Shown here: positions 1-8,543 of the stretch, in pieces
Position numbering within the stretch: the stretch's first letter is position 1
Layout of the letters: each line of letters begins with the position of its first letter
From: Myxococcota bacterium
GTDB taxonomy: Bacteria; Myxococcota_A; UBA9160; UBA4427
Assembly (NCBI GenBank): GCA_030748735.1
Contig: JASMLK010000073.1
Location: 1 to 35,459 of the forward strand
Direction: 5' to 3'
DNA: 35,459 nucleotides
Notes under the pieces: model-generated
The model's input: the letters and a program-made list of their open reading frames with translations, nothing else
Database searches by the model: none
Told to the model about the DNA's origin: nothing
Made by a program: the position numbers and the translations under genes

Positions 1-384
1 GCGGCGTACGGCATGAACGCAGTGATCGCCGACGGCATGGACTTCTTCGACGTGTACGAAAAGGCGGGCGAAGCGATCGAACGCGCGCGGCGCGGTGAAG
101 GGCCGACGCTGCTCGAATGCAAGACCTACCGCTTCTACGGACACTTCGTCGGCGACCCGACGGCGTACCGCAACAAGGAAGAAGCCGAGGACTGGATCCA
201 GAACCGCGATCCCCTCGATCTGTTCGAAGCACGCGTCACCGAGGCGGGCATCGTCGAAGCAGGCGACCTGCGCGAGATCGACGGCGAAGTCGACGAACTC
301 ATGCGTGAAGCTGCCGAAGCCGCCGAGGCGGCCCCTTTCCCCGACCCGGCCGACGTCCACACCGACGTCTACGTGAGGTACTAG
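1..384 (+). CDS. acoA: Acetoin/pyruvate dehydrogenase-type E1 component, alpha subunit (3' part only)
   Basis: The reading frame is open from the first base of the window to a TAG at 382-384, so only about the last 127 residues are present. They resemble the C-terminal half of the thiamine-diphosphate-dependent E1 alpha subunit. Features seen are a stretch ending LLECKTYRFYGHFVGDPTAYR, where the family has its conserved RxxGHxxxDP region (here YRFYGHFVGDP), followed by the usual acidic helical tail. In the family this subunit binds thiamine diphosphate and, with E1 beta, decarboxylates the 2-oxo acid or cleaves acetoin. The E1 beta gene follows after 2 bases, so the two are one operon. Assignment to acetoin rather than pyruvate is inferred from the AcoC-like E2 gene downstream. 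The thiamine-binding GDG motif lies outside the window. Confidence 0.85.
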   Translation, partial: AAYGMNAVIADGMDFFDVYEKAGEAIERARRGEGPTLLECKTYRFYGHFVGDPTAYRNKEEAEDWIQNRDPLDLFEARVTEAGIVEAGDLREIDGEVDELMREAAEAAEAAPFPDPADVHTDVYVRY

Positions 385-386
385 CG

Positions 387-1394
387 ATGGCACGTGAACT
401 GCGAACGGGTGCGGCGATCAACGAAGCCATCGCGATCGCGATGCGCAGCGACCCGACCGTCATCCTGATGGGTGAAGACGTCGTGGGTGGCGGTGCGCGC
501 GACAAGGAAGGCACCGACGAGGTCGGTGGTGTGCTGGGTACGACGCGCGGGCTCGTCGGTGAGTTCGGCATGAACCGCGTGCGTGACACCCCGATTGCCG
601 AGATGGGCCTGCTGGGTACGGCTGTTGGTGCGGCGGCAACCGGTTTGCGCCCGATCGCCGAGCTCATGTTCATGGACTTTCTCGGCACTTGCCTCGACCC
701 GCTGCTGAATCAAGCTTCGAAGCTCCGTTACATGTTCGGCGGCAAGGTCAACGTGCCGCTCACCGTGCGAACGGTGAGTGGTGCCGGCATGCAAGCGGCG
801 GCCCAGCACTCGCAATCGCTCTATTGGATGACCACCGGCATTCCCGGGCTCAAGACCGTCATCCCTTCGAGCCCCGCGGATGCGAAGGGGCTGCTCCTCG
901 CTTCGATCCGCGACGACGATCCGGTGATTTTCTGTGAATCGAAGGGGATCTTGAATCAGTCCGGAGACGTACCGGAGGGCGACTACGAAGTTCCGATCGG
1001 GAAAGCGAATCTCGTTCGCGAAGGAAGTGATGTTTCACTCGTCGCCTTCGGCGCAACGGTACGCCTCGCGCTCGAGGCTGCGGACAAGCTCGCGGCCCAG
1101 GGAACGAGCGCCGAGGTGCTCGACCTGCGTTCGCTTTCGCCTCTTGACGAAGCGGCGATCCTGACGACGCTGGAAAAGACGGGCCGCATGGTGATCGTCG
1201 ACGAATCGACCCCGCGTTGCTCGATCGCACGCGACATCGCGGCCATCGGCGTCGACAAGGGCTTCGACTTCCTGCAGGCACCGATCAAGTGCGTGACTGC
1301 ACCCCACACCCCGGTCCCGTTCAGCGGCGTGCTCGAACAGGCATTTCTGCCTTCATCGAAAGACGTGCTCGCCGCCGTCGCCGAGATGGGTTGA
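387..1394 (+). CDS. acoB: Acetoin/pyruvate dehydrogenase-type E1 component, beta subunit
   Basis: A 335-residue protein of the normal length for E1 beta (transketolase pyrimidine-binding domain followed by transketolase C-terminal domain). The N-terminus has the typical INEAIAIAMRSDPTVILMGEDV block, here seen as residues about 11-32, with the catalytic-type GEDV. The segment GAGMQAAAQHSQSLYWM and the C-terminal VIVDESTPR and HTPVPF stretches are also characteristic. It pairs with the alpha subunit to form the thiamine-dependent E1 heterotetramer of a cytoplasmic 2-oxo acid or acetoin dehydrogenase complex. The ATG at 387 follows the alpha-subunit stop by two bases and has GAGG about nine bases upstream, so translation is probably coupled. 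The E2-like gene begins eight bases after its stop. Confidence 0.92.
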   Translation: MARELRTGAAINEAIAIAMRSDPTVILMGEDVVGGGARDKEGTDEVGGVLGTTRGLVGEFGMNRVRDTPIAEMGLLGTAVGAAATGLRPIAELMFMDFLGTCLDPLLNQASKLRYMFGGKVNVPLTVRTVSGAGMQAAAQHSQSLYWMTTGIPGLKTVIPSSPADAKGLLLASIRDDDPVIFCESKGILNQSGDVPEGDYEVPIGKANLVREGSDVSLVAFGATVRLALEAADKLAAQGTSAEVLDLRSLSPLDEAAILTTLEKTGRMVIVDESTPRCSIARDIAAIGVDKGFDFLQAPIKCVTAPHTPVPFSGVLEQAFLPSSKDVLAAVAEMG

Positions 1395-1402
1395 GGTCCG
1401 CC

Positions 1403-2689
1403 TTGTCGAACGCAACAGGGATCTCGATGCCGCGTCTCGGCATGACGATGGAAGAAGGCACCGTGATCGAGTGGCCGCTCGCCATCGGCGACCCGATCCA
1501 AAAGGGTGAGACGGTCCTCGTCATCGAATCGGAAAAGACCGAAGTCGATGTCGAAGCGGCAGCCTCCGGGGTGCTCAGGCACATCTATATAGAAGAAGGA
1601 GAGACGGTCCCGTGCGGTACGCCGCTGGGCGCGATCACCGAAACGATGGACGAGCCTTTCGATGCGGAGGCGTTCCATGCGGAGATCACACCGGCCGCGA
1701 TCGAGCCCGAACCCAACGTCGCGATCGAGCCCACCGCAGTAGCCGCTGCCTCGTCGCCGAGTTCGCCAAAGGGCAAGCGCAAACCCATCGTCCCCGCCGC
1801 CCGCGCCATTGCGAAGAAGCTCGGCATCGACCCCGAACTCGTTCCCGGCACCGGTCCGGGCGGACGCGTCACGAAGCAGGACGTCGAGGCTTTCGCGGCG
1901 AAGCGCGAAGCACTCACACCCGTGGCGGACGGGGTCTGTCTCGAAGTGCTCGTCGCCGGCGAAGGCGCCCCCGTCGTGTTGTTGCCCGGTTTCGGAACCG
2001 ATGTCTCGGCCTTCGCGATGCAGACCGGGATGCTGAGCGAACGCTTCAGCGTCGTTGGCATCAACCCGCGCGGTGTTGGTCTTTCGGACGCGCCCGCCGC
2101 AGAGGCGTATTCGGTCGCCCAGACCGCGGCCGATGTGGCGGCGTGCTACGAGGGAAAGGCGCACGTCATCGGTGCGAGCCTCGGTGCCGCGGCGGCGATC
2201 GAACTTGCCCTGACCCAGCCGGACCGGGTTTGCTCCCTCACGTTGATCACGCCCTTCGTGGCGGCAGGCGGGAGATTGCGCGCTGTGGCGGATGGCTGGT
2301 GTCGCGTCGCGCGCGAGGCATCGCCGGATGCACTCGCGACGATGCTTCTACCGTGGTTGTTCGCATCGGGAACCCTCGAAGACGCCGCGGCCCAGCAGCG
2401 CATCTTGCGCGGACTTACGCAAACGGTGAAGCGCGTACCGGCACCGACCCTCGATCGCATGGCCGCGGGGCTCATGAGTTGGAGCGGTTCGCGCGAAGGC
2501 GACATCGCGAGTATCTCGCTGCCGACCCTGGTGATCGCAGCGGCCGACGACCTCCTCACCCCGGGCGCTGACCGCCTGGCCCCGATCATCCCTGGCGCGA
2601 AGCTCGTGGTGGTCCCCAACGCAGGTCACGCGGTTGCGATCGAAGCGCCCGACGCCGTGAACGGCGCCATTGCCGCGCACCTCGGCTGA
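1403..2689 (+). CDS. acoC: AcoC-like E2: lipoyl domain, E3-binding domain and alpha/beta hydrolase
   Basis: A 428-residue three-part protein. Residues about 8-82 are a biotinyl/lipoyl domain with the lipoylated lysine at residue 45 in SEKTEV. A charged Ala/Pro/Glu linker leads to a peripheral-subunit (E3-binding) domain (PAARAIAKKLGID to TKQDVEAF). The rest is an alpha/beta hydrolase with LLPGFG oxyanion region, nucleophile Ser259 in GASLGA, acid Asp in AAADDLLTP and His in NAGHAV. AcoC of acetoin dehydrogenase systems likewise carries a hydrolase fold instead of the CAT acyltransferase core. I choose TTG 1403 as start because GAGGT sits five bases upstream and because homologues have residues before MPRLGMTMEEG; ATG 1427 is the alternative. 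No E3 gene is visible in the window. The E3-binding module beside the hydrolase is less usual than lipoyl-hydrolase alone. Confidence 0.85.
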   Translation: MSNATGISMPRLGMTMEEGTVIEWPLAIGDPIQKGETVLVIESEKTEVDVEAAASGVLRHIYIEEGETVPCGTPLGAITETMDEPFDAEAFHAEITPAAIEPEPNVAIEPTAVAAASSPSSPKGKRKPIVPAARAIAKKLGIDPELVPGTGPGGRVTKQDVEAFAAKREALTPVADGVCLEVLVAGEGAPVVLLPGFGTDVSAFAMQTGMLSERFSVVGINPRGVGLSDAPAAEAYSVAQTAADVAACYEGKAHVIGASLGAAAAIELALTQPDRVCSLTLITPFVAAGGRLRAVADGWCRVAREASPDALATMLLPWLFASGTLEDAAAQQRILRGLTQTVKRVPAPTLDRMAAGLMSWSGSREGDIASISLPTLVIAAADDLLTPGADRLAPIIPGAKLVVVPNAGHAVAIEAPDAVNGAIAAHLG

Positions 2690-2698
2690 GCACCGCGA

Positions 2699-3787
2699 TC
2701 AAGGGGCGGCGATCTCGGGCCTCTCGCAGACGAGAATGCGGGGCTGGAACACCGGCCCCAGCAGCATGAGGTCGCGATAGCCCGCTGCGACCGCGATTCC
2801 CGAAAGCTGTTCGCCCTTGTTCAGATAGACCGTTCGCGCCTTGCCGCCCCCGCCCGCCTTCAGCTGAACGTGCAGGACCTCGCTGGGAGAGTGGACTGCG
2901 GGGTCACCTGCGTGGCTCACGAAGTCGAGAAGCCTGGGGTGTGCGCCGATCAGGAGATCCCCGTTCTCCAATACGTCGATGTTGTCGAGCCCCGTGCCGA
3001 GCATGACGTAGTCGGCCGGGTTCAGGTCTCCGGTTTCGGGGTCGCGAAAGAAGAGCTTCAGCGTGGCGTCGATCGTCTCCGCGACATAGAGCATGCGACC
3101 ATCCGGGCTGATGTTCACCCCGTTCGCATAGGTCAGGTCCTCGGCCGCGACGCGGGCCGCCGTTCCGTCGTAGTAGACGATGTTGGCCTGATCGAGTAGC
3201 AGGAAGTCCTGCATCGTATGGCCAATCGCGTCCCCGTGATCGTTGGTTGCATAGAAAGCGTTCGCCGAGACCGGCTGCACGTCGTTCAGGTTGTGCAGCA
3301 GCGGGTCGGACACGCTTTCCCGATGACTCGGGCGTCCACGGGTGTCGATGTCGAAGATCACGACCTCATCGGGGCCCCCGGCCGGGTGATTCACGGCGAA
3401 CAGCGAGCGCGCACCGTCTTCGGCGACGAAGAGACCGAGTCCATGAGGTCGAAAACTTTCGATGTCGGGCGGGGTGACTGGCTCGAGGGTCCACTGAGCG
3501 ACTGGCCGGTTGAGATCGATGGTGTGCAGTCCACTGTTGACCAGCGCGGCCTCCCCGTCCGCCTGCGCTCGACGATCGGTCGCCGACACGTACGCAATGC
3601 CGCGCTCCCGGTCGATCACGATGTCCTCGGGGCCGGGCGGCGCCTCGAGCACCTCGCACGGGGCGGCAACCTCCATGGCAATCGACTTGAACACACCCGC
3701 GGTCGCAGCGAACCGGAAGAAGAGGAAGCCCGCGACGACAGCCAGCAGGCCAACGTAGATGCTCACCCAGGTTCTTGATGATCCCAT
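2699..3787 (-). CDS. Paraoxonase/arylesterase-like (SMP-30 superfamily) membrane-anchored protein
   Basis: A 362-residue protein with an N-terminal hydrophobic segment (about residues 6-29, YVGLLAVVAGFLFFRFAA) that looks like an uncleaved signal anchor. The body resembles the serum paraoxonase family of six-bladed beta-propellers: PEDIVIDRERGIAYVS, RPHGLGLF, HNLNDV, FYATNDH and ANGVNISPDGRMLYVAE match the calcium-ligand and propeller strands of that family. Family members hydrolyse lactones and aryl esters, using calcium. The start at 3787 places the TM segment close to the N-terminus and has AGGAG upstream on the minus strand; the frame extends to another start at 3829. It is convergent with the E2 gene, nine bases apart. 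The substrate is unknown; a periplasmic lactonase is a reasonable guess. Confidence 0.75.
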   Translation of the reverse strand: MGSSRTWVSIYVGLLAVVAGFLFFRFAATAGVFKSIAMEVAAPCEVLEAPPGPEDIVIDRERGIAYVSATDRRAQADGEAALVNSGLHTIDLNRPVAQWTLEPVTPPDIESFRPHGLGLFVAEDGARSLFAVNHPAGGPDEVVIFDIDTRGRPSHRESVSDPLLHNLNDVQPVSANAFYATNDHGDAIGHTMQDFLLLDQANIVYYDGTAARVAAEDLTYANGVNISPDGRMLYVAETIDATLKLFFRDPETGDLNPADYVMLGTGLDNIDVLENGDLLIGAHPRLLDFVSHAGDPAVHSPSEVLHVQLKAGGGGKARTVYLNKGEQLSGIAVAAGYRDLMLLGPVFQPRILVCERPEIAAP

Positions 3788-3876
3788 GGTGGTGCAGTGC
3801 TCCTGTGCAAACCGCGCCGAGCATACCAAGCTGGTTCAGCGAAAGGCGGAAGCCGCCGCGCCCCGTCGAAATTTCC

Positions 3877-4278
3877 TCAGGTCCTGGCCGGTTTGCAGAG
3901 CAGGCACTCGAAGAACGAGAGGCCGGTGACCTTCAGCATGCCGAGCACGTAGCCCAGACCAATCGGGCCATCGATGAGGATCAGGACGTATTCCCACTGC
4001 TCGGCCAGCTGGTTGGGCACCGCGTAGATGACCGAGAGCACCGCGGTCAGTCGCACGAGCCCCTGCCAGAAGATGACGGGCGCTCGGTTGACCATGTCCT
4101 GGGACGCCCACATCAAACATGCGGCGGCCATCATCAGGAACATGCCCAGCGTCATCAGGGGGACGAACTGGCCCACGACCGCTTCCTCTGCGGTCGCGAC
4201 ACCGATGGCCCCGGCGATCGCTCCTGCACCCACCAGGAAATCCGAAGCGCCGGTCCAGAACACGAACTTCTGCAACAC
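3877..4278 (-). CDS. Small four-helix membrane protein of unknown function
   Basis: A 133-residue, strongly hydrophobic protein with about four predicted membrane segments: GASDFLVGAGAIAGAIGVA, a Met-rich LMTLGMFLMMAAACLMWA, LVRLTAVLSVIYAVP, and YVLILIDGPIGLGYVLGML. I do not recognise the family. The frame is open upstream to an ATG at 4383, but that start would overlap the preceding gene by 50 bases. The GTG at 4278 has a clean GGAGG seven bases upstream, so I prefer it. It is the last gene of a minus-strand series after the acyl-CoA synthetase and nitronate monooxygenase-like genes, 55 bases behind the latter. It ends in CLLCKPART, so a Cys-x-x-Cys lies at the C-terminus. Confidence 0.65.
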   Translation of the reverse strand: MLQKFVFWTGASDFLVGAGAIAGAIGVATAEEAVVGQFVPLMTLGMFLMMAAACLMWASQDMVNRAPVIFWQGLVRLTAVLSVIYAVPNQLAEQWEYVLILIDGPIGLGYVLGMLKVTGLSFFECLLCKPART

Positions 4279-4333
4279 GTTGATTCCTCCGGCATTCAGT
4301 ACCTCGCGGGCGATTCGGCGGTCCGCTTCGGTA

Positions 4334-5416
4334 CTAGCGAGACGCGGCGCGCGGCTCGACTGCGTTCCGGCGCTCCATGGCATCCTCGAGTGTGTCGTCG
4401 GCTCGACTGCGCAGAATGCGTTCGGCGTCCGAAACCGTTTCGCTGATGATCTGCTCGCAGCTGAGTTCTTCGTTGATCGCGCCGACGATCTGACCGCCCG
4501 GCACGATCCCTAGCTCGTAGTCTCCGCTGTTCAGCCCCTCGTAGGTATCGCCTGCGATCTGCGCCTGTCCAAGCGCTTTGCGTATGTCCGGCCCAGCGCG
4601 CAGGCCCGCCGCCAGGACTTCGAGCCAGGTGAGTCGAAGCGCCCTCTTGACCTTCGGGATGCTTCGCAGTGCTTCGAAGACCGACATCGATTGGTCCATC
4701 GCGAGCACACGCTCGGTCTTCAAGAACCGTGTTCCCTGCCCGTCGATCGAGTCGGTGTAGACGGTGTCGAGTTCACTCATGCCGAGCGCAAGATCCTTGA
4801 CGCGACCGTGCATGGGGCTTTCCTTCGAAAGCGCCAGACGCGTTCCCATCGAAATACCCTCTGCACCGAGCACGATGGCGGCTGCGAGGCCCCGGCCGTC
4901 GCCAAAGCCTCCCGCCGCAATCACCGGGATATCGACGCCCTCCGCGATCAGTGGAATCACGACGAGGCTCGTCGCGTCTCCGCCGTGTCCACCGGCTTCG
5001 TGACCGGTGACGATCAACCCATCGGCCCCCTTGCTCTGCGCACTGTGGGCGTGCCGCAGGTTCGTCACGGTGCTCAGGATCTTCCCGCCGTAGGCGTGGG
5101 TCTGTTCGACGATCCACGGGGAGAAGCCGAGCGAGACATTGATGACGGGGACCCGCTCTTCCAGCAGGACCCGGGCATTGTCTTCAGCCGTTTCGAACTG
5201 GAGCGTCACGTTGGCGCCGAACGGTTTGTCCGTGCGCTTGCGAATTTCACGGACCGACTCGCGCACTTCGTCGGGCGTGAGCACGGCCGTGGCGAGCAGG
5301 CCAAGGCCCCCGGCGTTCGACACGGCCGCGATGAGTTCGGGGACAGCGACGAAACCCATACCCGCACAAAGGATGGGGTTTTCGATCTCGAGTCGTTCGG
5401 TGATTCGCGTCTTCAT
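4334..5416 (-). CDS. Nitronate monooxygenase / 2-nitropropane dioxygenase-like FMN protein
   Basis: A 360-residue TIM-barrel flavoprotein of the NMO family. Diagnostic parts are the N-terminal ENPILCAGMGFVAVPELIAAVSNAGGLG, the catalytic-histidine region TGHEAGGHGG (about residues 140-150), the phosphate-binding IPVIAAGGFGDGRGLAAAIVLGA, and the IGTR-equivalent SMGTR. Family members oxidise alkyl nitronates with FMN; the same fold includes enoyl-ACP reductase FabK, so the true substrate here is open. The ATG at 5416 overlaps the stop of the upstream acyl-CoA synthetase gene (ATGA), and GAGGAGG lies upstream, so the two are translationally coupled. A longer in-frame start at 5452 would lie inside that gene and is less likely. 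Confidence 0.85.
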   Translation of the reverse strand: MKTRITERLEIENPILCAGMGFVAVPELIAAVSNAGGLGLLATAVLTPDEVRESVREIRKRTDKPFGANVTLQFETAEDNARVLLEERVPVINVSLGFSPWIVEQTHAYGGKILSTVTNLRHAHSAQSKGADGLIVTGHEAGGHGGDATSLVVIPLIAEGVDIPVIAAGGFGDGRGLAAAIVLGAEGISMGTRLALSKESPMHGRVKDLALGMSELDTVYTDSIDGQGTRFLKTERVLAMDQSMSVFEALRSIPKVKRALRLTWLEVLAAGLRAGPDIRKALGQAQIAGDTYEGLNSGDYELGIVPGGQIVGAINEELSCEQIISETVSDAERILRSRADDTLEDAMERRNAVEPRAASR

Positions 5417-7056
5417 TGGGATGCCTCCTCGGCAACCTGCTGGCGAAGCCATGTTAGATCGATCTTCCCGGCTGGGCCTCGCTGAATCGTATTGCGAAAG
5501 TAGATCGCCTTCGGGAGCTTGAAGCTCGCGAGACTTCCCTCACACGACTCGCGAAGTGCGGCCGGGGTCACTTCCTGATCGGGTTGGAGTTGAACGATGG
5601 CCACCACTTCCTCACCCCAACGGTCGCTGGGTCGGCCCGCAACAGCGGCGTCGAGCACGGCAGGATGTTGCTTGAGTGCGACTTCCACTTCCTCTGCGAA
5701 GATCTTCTCGCCGCCGGAATTGATCTTCGTCGAGTCACGCCCGAGAAATTCGAGTTCGCCCTCGTTCTTCCAGCGCGCTCGATCCCCCGGCACGACGTAG
5801 CGTGTGCCCGCGATGGTGGGAAAGGTCTCGGCTGTCTTCTCTGCGTCTCCGAGGTAGCCGAGTGGAATCGATCCGCTCCGCGCGAGCCAACCGACTCGCG
5901 TGTCGCTGGGCGCAAGGCATTCGGTCTTGTCTTCATTCAACAGGGTCGTGCCGTGACCGAGCGCGAAGCCGCCGCTCGAAACACCTCCCGCTGCACTACT
6001 CACGTTGGACGCCTGCCCGCCGGTTTCGGAGGAACCGACGCCTTCGATGATGGTCACGTGGGGGAGCAACTCGAGGAGTTCCTCCTTCGTGCGCCGGCTC
6101 AGCCCCGCACCCCCGCTGATGATCATCTGCAGCGGATTCAGGTCGCGGCCGTTGGCTCGGAGCGCTGCGACGAGCGGTCGCGCCATCGAGTCGCCGACCA
6201 GAACAGTCATGTTCACCTGTTCGCGCTCCAAACACTCCAGAATCGAAGCGGGGTCGAACGCGTCGGCCTTGTCGGGGATCACGACGGTGCCACCGGCGTT
6301 CCACATGCCCAGGGCGGTCGAATGCCCGGCCACGTGCATGAAGGGCGCCTGCGGAAGGACCCGAAACTCGGTCGCGCGCGCTCGTTCGACGATTGCATCG
6401 AGGTCGTCGAAGAGCGTTCCGTCTTCACGGCGACCGTTCATGTTGGCGACGAAGATGTCGGCCTGCCGCCACAGCACGCCTTTCGGTAGCCCCGTGGTTC
6501 CACCCGTATAGGTGGCGTAGAGGTCGTCAGGCGACCAGTCGAGCGCTGGCCTTTCCGGCTTCGAAGAAGCCAGCGCTGTTTCGTAATCCAGTGCATCTGC
6601 GAGCGTGGCGGCACCCGAATCATCTTCGACCTGCAACAGGACGCGAAGCTCAGGAAGCTCGGCTGCGATCTTCTCGACTTGCGGCGCAAAGCAGGAATGG
6701 AAGACGAGGGCCCGGGCCCCGGCGTCGCGCAAGATCTCGAGTAGCTCTCGTTCTACGAACCGATAGTTGAGGTTCAACGGCACGAGCCGTGCCTTGAAGG
6801 CGCCAAGCATGGCTTCGAGATACTCGTTGCCGTTGTGGAGTAGGAGCGCCACGTGATCCTGGCCCGACTCCCAGTTCGACAGCTGGCTTCGCTCACGGCG
6901 GATGCCGAGGTCTTGTTCGAGCAGGAAGTTCGCAAGGCGACGGGTGCGGTCAGTGAGCTGCGACCAGGTCAGGCGGCGGTCGCCGAAGATCAAGCAATCA
7001 CGCTCCGGAATCGCGGTTGCAATTGCTTCGTGCACCTGGGCGAGGTTGAATTCCAT
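5413..7056 (-). CDS. AMP-forming acyl-CoA synthetase
   Basis: A 547-residue member of the ANL adenylate-forming superfamily. The P-loop-like motif YTGGTTGLPKGV, the EGVGSSETGG adenine-binding region, the hinge GRDSTKINSGGEKIFAEEVE and the C-terminal catalytic lysine in GPAGKIDLTW are all present. It should activate a carboxylic acid to its acyl-CoA using ATP; the acid cannot be read from sequence. ATG 7056 is preceded by AGGAG six bases away and fits the start of the fold (MEFNLAQVHEAI); the frame extends to 7128 but that runs into the operator. It is the first gene of a minus-strand operon with the nitronate monooxygenase-like and membrane protein genes. Its promoter region carries operator site 1 (7123-7147), shared with the divergent P450 gene. 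Confidence 0.9.
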   Translation of the reverse strand: MEFNLAQVHEAIATAIPERDCLIFGDRRLTWSQLTDRTRRLANFLLEQDLGIRRERSQLSNWESGQDHVALLLHNGNEYLEAMLGAFKARLVPLNLNYRFVERELLEILRDAGARALVFHSCFAPQVEKIAAELPELRVLLQVEDDSGAATLADALDYETALASSKPERPALDWSPDDLYATYTGGTTGLPKGVLWRQADIFVANMNGRREDGTLFDDLDAIVERARATEFRVLPQAPFMHVAGHSTALGMWNAGGTVVIPDKADAFDPASILECLEREQVNMTVLVGDSMARPLVAALRANGRDLNPLQMIISGGAGLSRRTKEELLELLPHVTIIEGVGSSETGGQASNVSSAAGGVSSGGFALGHGTTLLNEDKTECLAPSDTRVGWLARSGSIPLGYLGDAEKTAETFPTIAGTRYVVPGDRARWKNEGELEFLGRDSTKINSGGEKIFAEEVEVALKQHPAVLDAAVAGRPSDRWGEEVVAIVQLQPDQEVTPAALRESCEGSLASFKLPKAIYFRNTIQRGPAGKIDLTWLRQQVAEEASQ

Positions 7057-7122
7057 GGGTTTCTCCTGCTGCGTCGCATGACGATCTGGGTCGCGGCGCA
7101 CGCGCCAGCGAGTCCCGATAAA

Positions 7123-7147
7123 ATACATTATCTCTGCAATGTAAATG
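7123..7147. promoter_or_regulatory. TetR-type operator, site 1 (acyl-CoA synthetase operon / P450)
   Basis: Read on the minus strand this contains ACATTGCAGAGATAATGT, with the perfect six-base arms TACATT and AATGTA around an 8-base centre. It lies in the 143-base region between the divergent acyl-CoA synthetase and P450 genes. It matches the sites at 13004-13028 (19 of 25 bases identical in the + orientation) and 23655-23686 (all 13 fixed positions of ACATTGCAnnnnnAATGT). The surroundings are AT-rich compared with the neighbouring coding DNA, as expected for a promoter. Binding by either of the two paralogous TetR proteins is inferred. Confidence 0.7.
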
Positions 7148-7199
7148 CTGTATGGTGAGCGAGTCCCCAGATGCCCGTTCGCGGGCCGGAGTGGCCGAC

Positions 7200-8384
7200 A
7201 TGCTCGAGTTCAATCCCTTCTCGTGGGGGTATCACGAAGATCCCTTTCCCATCTACGCGGCGTTGCGCGAGCAGGCACCCGCGTATCACAACCCCGAGAT
7301 GGGTTTCTGGGCCTTTTCGCGGCACGCCGACGTGATGAACGCCTTCAAGGATTGGGAGACGTTCTCGAACAGCGAAGGGGTGGCGCTCGAAGCGTTCAGC
7401 AAGGACGCGTGGAAGGTCGCTTCGTTTCTGGCGATGGACCCGCCTCGGCACACTCAGCTCCGCGGGTTGGTGAATCGCGTCTTCACGCCGCGTCGGGTGC
7501 GCGAGTTCGAGCCGCGCATCCGAGAACTCGCGGGTCACTACCTCGACCGCTTTCCCGAGGACGGCGCGGTCGACTTCATGGAAGCGTTCGCGGGCAAACT
7601 TCCGATGGACTTCATCAGCGACATGATCGGTGTGCCCCCGGAAGACCGCGACACGGTCCGCCACTGGGTGGACGACGTACTCCATCGTGAAGAGGGTGAC
7701 ATGGCAGTCGGTCCTGCCGCCGCCAAAGCCTCGCTCGAACTGCTGCAGTACTACCAGCGACACGTCGACAATCGGCGCAAGAACCCGGAAGACGATCTGC
7801 TCGGCGCCTTGATGGAGGCCGAGGTCGAGGGGGTGCGACTGAGTGACGACCAGATCTTGAGCTTTCTCTTCCTGCTCGGTGTCGCGGGAAACGAAACGAC
7901 GACCAAGCTCCTGGGCAACGCCTTCTATTGGGCGCATCGTTTTCCAGAGCAGTACGAGAAGGTCGTGGCCAACCGCGAACGCATCGCCGACTGGGTGGAG
8001 GAAACGGCGCGCTTCGACAACTCGTCGCAGGTCGTCTACCGCACCGTCGCAAAGCCCATCGAGCTTCATGGGAAGACGCTCGTAGAGGGAGATCGCGTCG
8101 CGTTGCTCATTGGCTCGGCCAATCGCGACGCGCGCGCGTTTCCCAATGCCGACGCCTTCGACATCGATCGCGACTTCAGCAACTCACTTTCCTTCGGCAA
8201 GGGCGTGCACTTCTGCCTTGGAGCCAACCTCGCTCGCATGGAAGGACGGGTGTGCTGCGAAGAGATCCTGAAGCGCTATCCGCGCTTCGAGCTCGATGAG
8301 GCCGGGATCGAGCGCGCCCATTCGGGCAATGTGCGCGGCTTCGTGAGATTGCCGATCCGCTTCATCCCAAGCGCAGGCTCCTGA
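7200..8384 (+). CDS. Cytochrome P450 (bacterial class I type)
   Basis: A 394-residue soluble P450. The I-helix oxygen-activation motif is AGNETT (about residue 230), the K-helix ExxR is ETAR, and the heme loop is FGKGVHFCLGANLARME with the thiolate ligand Cys339. The body resembles bacterial CYP enzymes of steroid, terpene or fatty-acid hydroxylation, which take electrons from a separate ferredoxin and reductase; none is adjacent. I choose ATG 7200 because GGAG lies eight bases upstream and the product then begins MLEFNPFSWGYHEDPFPIY, as usual for the family. The frame also has an ATG at 7152, but that sits against the operator and lacks a ribosome-binding site. It is divergent from the acyl-CoA synthetase operon and probably shares its control. 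Confidence 0.93.
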   Translation: MLEFNPFSWGYHEDPFPIYAALREQAPAYHNPEMGFWAFSRHADVMNAFKDWETFSNSEGVALEAFSKDAWKVASFLAMDPPRHTQLRGLVNRVFTPRRVREFEPRIRELAGHYLDRFPEDGAVDFMEAFAGKLPMDFISDMIGVPPEDRDTVRHWVDDVLHREEGDMAVGPAAAKASLELLQYYQRHVDNRRKNPEDDLLGALMEAEVEGVRLSDDQILSFLFLLGVAGNETTTKLLGNAFYWAHRFPEQYEKVVANRERIADWVEETARFDNSSQVVYRTVAKPIELHGKTLVEGDRVALLIGSANRDARAFPNADAFDIDRDFSNSLSFGKGVHFCLGANLARMEGRVCCEEILKRYPRFELDEAGIERAHSGNVRGFVRLPIRFIPSAGS

Positions 8385-8543
8385 GAAACCGCTAATCGCG
8401 ATCTCGAATGTCGTATGCGGAGACTGTGGCCTGTGCGACAAAGCGCCACGCGAAAGAGAAGCGAGAAACGCACGTTTTTCGCGTTGGTGCCCATTGGGAT
8501 GATCGATGCGCCGCAGGGGTGGTAGTTTTTCGGCACACCTGAG
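8385..8543 (+). other. Intergenic region with an imperfect palindrome at 8461-8482
   Basis: No gene is seen in these 159 bases. At 8461-8482 there is a 10-base inverted repeat with one G-T pair (left arm GCGAGAAACG, right arm CGTTTTTCGC). It could be a weak terminator for the P450 gene, since its 3' arm holds a run of five T, or an operator for the following fusion gene. It does not match the operator sites at 7123, 13004 or 23655. Confidence 0.35.

Noticed and set aside
7152..7199. Longer P450 N-terminus beginning at ATG 7152
   Set aside because: It begins five bases after operator site 1 with no ribosome-binding site, whereas ATG 7200 has GGAG at the right distance.
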